A stretch of DNA of 16,023 nucleotides, taken from NCBI GenBank assembly GCA_031267635.1, contig JAIRYX010000378.1:1-16023 (forward strand), given 5' to 3'. The position numbers were made by a program, and so were the translations under genes. The notes beneath the pieces were generated by a model. That model saw only the letters and a list, made by a program, of their open reading frames with translations. It did not search any database and was not told the DNA's origin. Source of the stretch: Planctomycetaceae bacterium (GTDB taxonomy: Bacteria; Planctomycetota; Planctomycetia; Pirellulales; Thermoguttaceae). Below, one piece after another: positions 14,201 to 16,023 of the stretch (position 1 is the stretch's first letter; each line of letters opens with the position of its first letter).

Positions 14201-16023
14201 CGATAGACGGTAACAACGCTTCCGCGTCCGTTTTCGGTTTCGACAAATTCCTGACGATAAATTTTCGCCCAAATTCCGTTTCCTTCGGCAGTCCAAACCG
14301 TAACAAAATTTCCTTGATCGTCGCACGCAACAGAAGTTGGATTACTGGCTGTCTCGTTGTTCGCTTCTGACGTCCGGGTGAAATGTTCGCCCTGAATATC
14401 GCTGACCAATAAATCATCGTAAGAACCGGTTCCATTTCCTGTTGCAAACGTCAACAAACCGTTGGTCGCAACAATATTAAAGAGACGAGTAAAATTTTCG
14501 CCATTAGGAGACGCTACGTTTCTACTGAGCGGATTGCCGTTTCCATAAACATATTTTCCTGTCAGGTTATTAAACGACACGCCGGTTGTGTCGGTAATAT
14601 TACTTTTTGCCACCAGTTCATAAGATCCCGAACCAAGCGGTGTGTTGAACGTAATGACCGCTTCCCATTTATTGGATCCATGCGACAAAACGCCGCCCGC
14701 AAGTTCGGAGTCGTCGGAAATGAAATCACGGGCAATATTCATACCGAATTGAATTTCTTGAATTGCTCCTTTGACTTCCACGCCGTCTTTCATCAGCGCC
14801 CAGTTATTGGGGTTGGTAACGCTATGCGCAGCGGTCGAGCTGTTGGCAAGAAGTTCTTTGTCAAACGTTACCACGAGATTGTTCAGGTTATAAGCCACGT
14901 GTCCGTTATTCGGAACATATTCGCCGTTGGGCAAAACGACATCGGTCACGTGAGGTCCGGTCGAATCGGTTGATTCCTGGAAATAACGGTAATTGATTTT
15001 TCTGTCAACAATCGTGCCGTTCGTTGAAGTGACATTAGTAAACCACGACGCAACATAAGAACCGTTCGGCAATACGGAAAGTCCGGGATTCATTTGTGCT
15101 GAACCGCTGTAACCATAAGATTCGACATAATAATCTATTCCGCTACTACCAAAAACGTTTCCGTCCATTTGGTCGCGGCTCAATGTTGTTCCGTTTGCCC
15201 ATCCCATTGAAATATACGAATCATGGGAAGCGCCGGTGAAAATGATTTCATAAACATGATAACCATCATAGACGTCCCCTTCAGCGCTGGAATAGTAATA
15301 TGATGGTAATGCCCAAGGCGTATCTCCATAAAGCGAGTCAAATTCGCCTGGGGCATAGTAATTAACTTGAGCAGCCGGAATACTCAAGAAGTTGCCGTTA
15401 CCATAAATTGGCACAAGAATATTACTCGTATCATTTGCCGCAAAAGTTCCATTATCAGGGTTTCGGCTGTTCAAGAGATTAAAGATATTCGTTTGAAGCT
15501 GCGTCGGACTCCAATTATTATTTACGATTCCAATTGGTACGGTTACAGTAACAGCTCCATTTGTTGTTCCTGTTTCATAAGTGCCGTTCACATCAAACTC
15601 GCGCCAAATACCAAGAATAAGGTTGCCGCCGGTGATTCTGTTGGAGGTATAATTCGGAACAACAATATAGTATTTAGCATTCACTCCGTCGCGGGTGGAT
15701 GTGACATTCGCATCAGACGAAGTTGCTGTGACCGGAGAAGCTGTGGTATGATTCCAGTTGCCCTTATCAATACGTGTTGTGAAAATATCATTGGCTCCGC
15801 CGCGCATCAGGCCGACAACAGATTCAAAAACCGCATTCAACCTGCCAATCTGCTCATCGGTTGCACCATCTTGCATTGCGGCAGCAAGATACTTACGAAT
15901 AACAAAATCCACATCAGTGGAATAATCTGTAAAATATTCAGATTCAGGATTAAAAAATTTCAATAAATCGGAATTTTTAGTAGAGTTGAGATACGGAAGA
16001 AAATATTGACCGGGAATATTAAT
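8296..16023 (-). CDS. Giant surface/secreted protein with propeller-like repeats and embedded trypsin-like protease (5' end outside window)
   Basis: At least 2575 residues; the frame is still open at the right edge. The TTG at 15961-15963 is not a real start, because 20 sense codons precede it. Order, N to C: an unrecognised Asn/Tyr/Gly-rich part (16023-15100); a first Ig-like (SbsA/Big_5 type) domain (about 14970-14461); propeller-like blades with the phrase AMDxxGxFVxTW (about 14430-13370), interrupted by a module opening DEIQAIQFVG (about 13860-13580); a trypsin-like domain (about 13255-12495); another blade; an Asp/Pro linker (about 12270-12145); more blades; a second Ig-like domain (about 11631-11075); seven or so blades (about 10990-9480); and an RTX-like Gly-Asn-Asp tail (about 9443-8480). 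Few Cys. No LPXTG or PEP anchor at the C-terminus (ends TGALDI). Probably exported and surface bound; function unknown. Confidence 0.85.
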   Translation of the reverse strand: MNIPGQYFLPYLNSTKNSDLLKFFNPESEYFTDYSTDVDFVIRKYLAAAMQDGATDEQIGRLNAVFESVVGLMRGGANDIFTTRIDKGNWNHTTASPVTATSSDANVTSTRDGVNAKYYIVVPNYTSNRITGGNLILGIWREFDVNGTYETGTTNGAVTVTVPIGIVNNNWSPTQLQTNIFNLLNSRNPDNGTFAANDTSNILVPIYGNGNFLSIPAAQVNYYAPGEFDSLYGDTPWALPSYYYSSAEGDVYDGYHVYEIIFTGASHDSYISMGWANGTTLSRDQMDGNVFGSSGIDYYVESYGYSGSAQMNPGLSVLPNGSYVASWFTNVTSTNGTIVDRKINYRYFQESTDSTGPHVTDVVLPNGEYVPNNGHVAYNLNNLVVTFDKELLANSSTAAHSVTNPNNWALMKDGVEVKGAIQEIQFGMNIARDFISDDSELAGGVLSHGSNKWEAVITFNTPLGSGSYELVAKSNITDTTGVSFNNLTGKYVYGNGNPLSRNVASPNGENFTRLFNIVATNGLLTFATGNGTGSYDDLLVSDIQGEHFTRTSEANNETASNPTSVACDDQGNFVTVWTAEGNGIWAKIYRQEFVETENGRGSVVTVYREFQVTNNPTATYASVAMDADGDFVVTWVQNSINGTDIYARAYNANGTSRTDENGNAISEFKVNSHETGIHNFPDIAMDSTGSFVITWESLNQVNRNSGYDIYYQRYDSACNALGGTDEIQAIQFVGNPTIGSTFSIEYEGRVTAAIPIGRNTTITAESIQTALNSLGLDVEVQAYSSSTILVQFGGLLKEKNVSQLNVIYYPSKSTQAITASTLSDGASGESRANDTTVGDKRYPSIDMAQDGSFIITWTSWGQGNDRPYETNIYAKNFSPNSAIIFSQGSRQLSQRIQAMQASEQLGLKIVSADAIDNHLTGDNNYTGVVRITAGDGTNLWMGSGSLLVSGSHILTAAHVVTTETGDPVPVEDILVTFVLPSGNVTYKVSQNSVHPDYAGDPSSQTDLAVLTLETIAPAEAERYDIYRGNEEIGSVFEVVGFGTTGTGTTGNIGPAGTRHEGQNKYEALGSIFGIEYSENTLVYDFDDGTSTHDALGIYFNIRDTGLNAAYEATSAQGDSGGPGFISGKIAGVVSYGGPMYENSKADIDSLMNCSFGEFSVDVRVSAYGDWIDTIVATGTAEYLVNETEIGNQMWSDVAISMTNEVIFTWTSFGQDSAGDGPGGTVNGLAGVYARRFNIDGTPVVGSIGGVVVTPPPDDTDTPDPGDEVPPDDPPSDDEPNAPNAEGDEDEPPTTYIVGSVSLGGEFLVNDVITDNQWYSSVSIANNGDFMIVWESKQDANQIQKQLPDTGHGAGGVTTETVIDYGVYGKRYTSLATLMQSRDNTNNVQYGIPDETRYVPGYGYVGMHGEFGREFRINKDNVYLDQTGATVTLNANGDAIVVFQGETETSSNGYHNNVYYRVIPRASDTAGPIITETVVVANIPLDANGKPITGTDAELQYDANGQLMTRENDLLSIQDGSVIYGLTTRMIVTFSEEMYNAYIQSPQSILNPANWQLQRNGVDVYGIISKIDFGKDKTYELGLVSNKTGKWEAVITFDMDTQELGNQPLTSGRYKLTIRENATDNDLNKLDGDYSGLAGGNFTREFIVVAPLASNEKLPVVDEERPDNIPDTPDPLAFDAAELGDDKPAIASAEDGSFVVVSVHYAFVGTEDFPGSSTEPWNPNYPTTVDENGILTIRIGNIVMQRFDKNGNKIGTTKIVNNYMNGDQSNPDIAMDSYGNTAIVWNGAGPTSNSGVFLRIYDAYGEPLIDQLMVNASSSAQCLSPKVAYDESGNIFVTWIEYNAATKSNVMKGRVFTADGTLQQTSLDSQLNVLPGQIKNRTRGTEEFVVVSENGRDVVAYDIAFDNNSNLVLTWQMHNPSSNSEDIYAKVLKYENNTLKSTNVGTFIVNTYTTGRQFNPTIAVSDSGTFVVTWTSDNNSATSYGQYEIFARRFNTTTGAALSILGTTADALINTRTIYSQEYSDVSMSSNGNFVITWTSYDQEPNNFDPVNRLVAHDKGTFARVFSNDGTDLIEQYVPLESSEPGYEWKEFRLNNTTLGNQQYSVATIDNNGMSFAWVGQIESLIAVGEVNDQGQQAAIIYNTSGVFTRTYRVGAADGEQGISGKTKYSKIQTTGGGGYVGQSLTTFKYESLDAAFIEGTNGNDVFEVTVTQSGTVQVKVNGVTKSVAANIKDLQIDGLGGNDKIIFTTPNENNTALVNAGESRVSVYVGDNSLTLSALNVESAELNVGGTNNYVNVLAAGNDTLELNPGSFKLLGAGFGYIGNGFGNITATGKTNSQLSLYDSVGDDALTLSTGKAVMKGENYSNTATGFNRITAYSSFGNDKAVLNGTAGNDSLYVSPYGVSLVAGSSRNSVIGYNNVLVEGNGGVDSAAFVGSKYSDQFTGTSIYAEAIYGTGGKVGVYNYSNFTYNGQGGNDLVSLTDVNYKSSGGNRWEYGSKSQSYVLENVSDVRVIVEVSRVTSSQPQQAAALAADSNDDLYQLLAADNLNSSKPENSNVESNELDVDYLLKTGALDI
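12145..12270 (-). other. Asp/Pro-rich linker inside the giant protein
   Basis: About 42 residues almost entirely Pro, Asp, Glu and small residues (for example TPPPDDTDTPDPGDEVPPDD). It lies one blade after the protease domain and separates the protease-containing half from the second half. It is probably an extended, acidic, possibly calcium-binding hinge. Confidence 0.75.
12495..13255 (-). other. Trypsin-like (S1 family) serine protease domain inside the giant protein
   Basis: The full catalytic triad is visible: His in ILTAAHVV (13150-13152), Asp in QTDLAVLTL (13006-13008) and Ser in QGDSGGPGF (12667-12669). His-Asp and Asp-Ser distances of 48 and 113 residues fit chymotrypsin-fold enzymes. 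The domain starts at YTGVVRI rather than an IVGG-type neo-N-terminus and shows the usual SGSLLVSGSHILTAAH lead-in and IAGVVSYGGP after the Ser. An active protease is likely. Its target, and whether it releases itself by cleavage, cannot be told. Confidence 0.88.

Overview
The window looks like a chromosomal piece of a planctomycete, probably a host- or gut-associated relative of the Pirellulales. The clues are the end of a DUF1559 protein with the H-x9-DG motif, a CdsA variant with an altered signature, a BBP7-like outer-membrane protein and a giant secreted repeat protein, together with moderate GC content and mostly weak Shine-Dalgarno signals. The lineage is inferred from gene families only.

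Layout. 1-462 (+): C-terminal end of a DUF1559 prepilin-like protein. 463-1158: gene-free, with dispersed repeats and a promoter candidate for the next gene. 1159-2367 (+): GT-B fold glycosyltransferase. 2368-3285: gene-free, with hairpins, an orphan promoter-like site, a tract of 21-bp periodicity and dispersed repeats on both sides of it in opposite orientation. 3286-4830 (+): leuA. 4831-5006: short convergent gap holding a palindromic repeat. 5007-5918 (-): cdsA, with a good extended -10 promoter. 6251-7681 (-): BBP7-like barrel protein with a strong terminator. 7682-8295: gap with two repeats and the terminator of the next gene. 8296-16023 (-): at least 2575 codons of a giant surface or secreted protein. 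Its reading frame runs off the right edge, so its N-terminus is not visible.

The genes do not form one operon. leuA (leucine synthesis), cdsA (CDP-diacylglycerol synthesis) and the glycosyltransferase look like independent housekeeping or envelope genes. The barrel protein and the giant protein both belong to the cell surface, but each has its own terminator.

The most notable items are: (i) a trypsin-like protease domain with an intact His/Asp/Ser triad set inside a giant propeller-like surface protein; (ii) two families of short palindromic intergenic repeats (called R1, about 57-66 bp, and R2, about 80-95 bp) that recur in this window and sit next to each other in the same relative order and orientation at three sites; (iii) a tract of 21-bp periodicity between oppositely oriented R2 copies.
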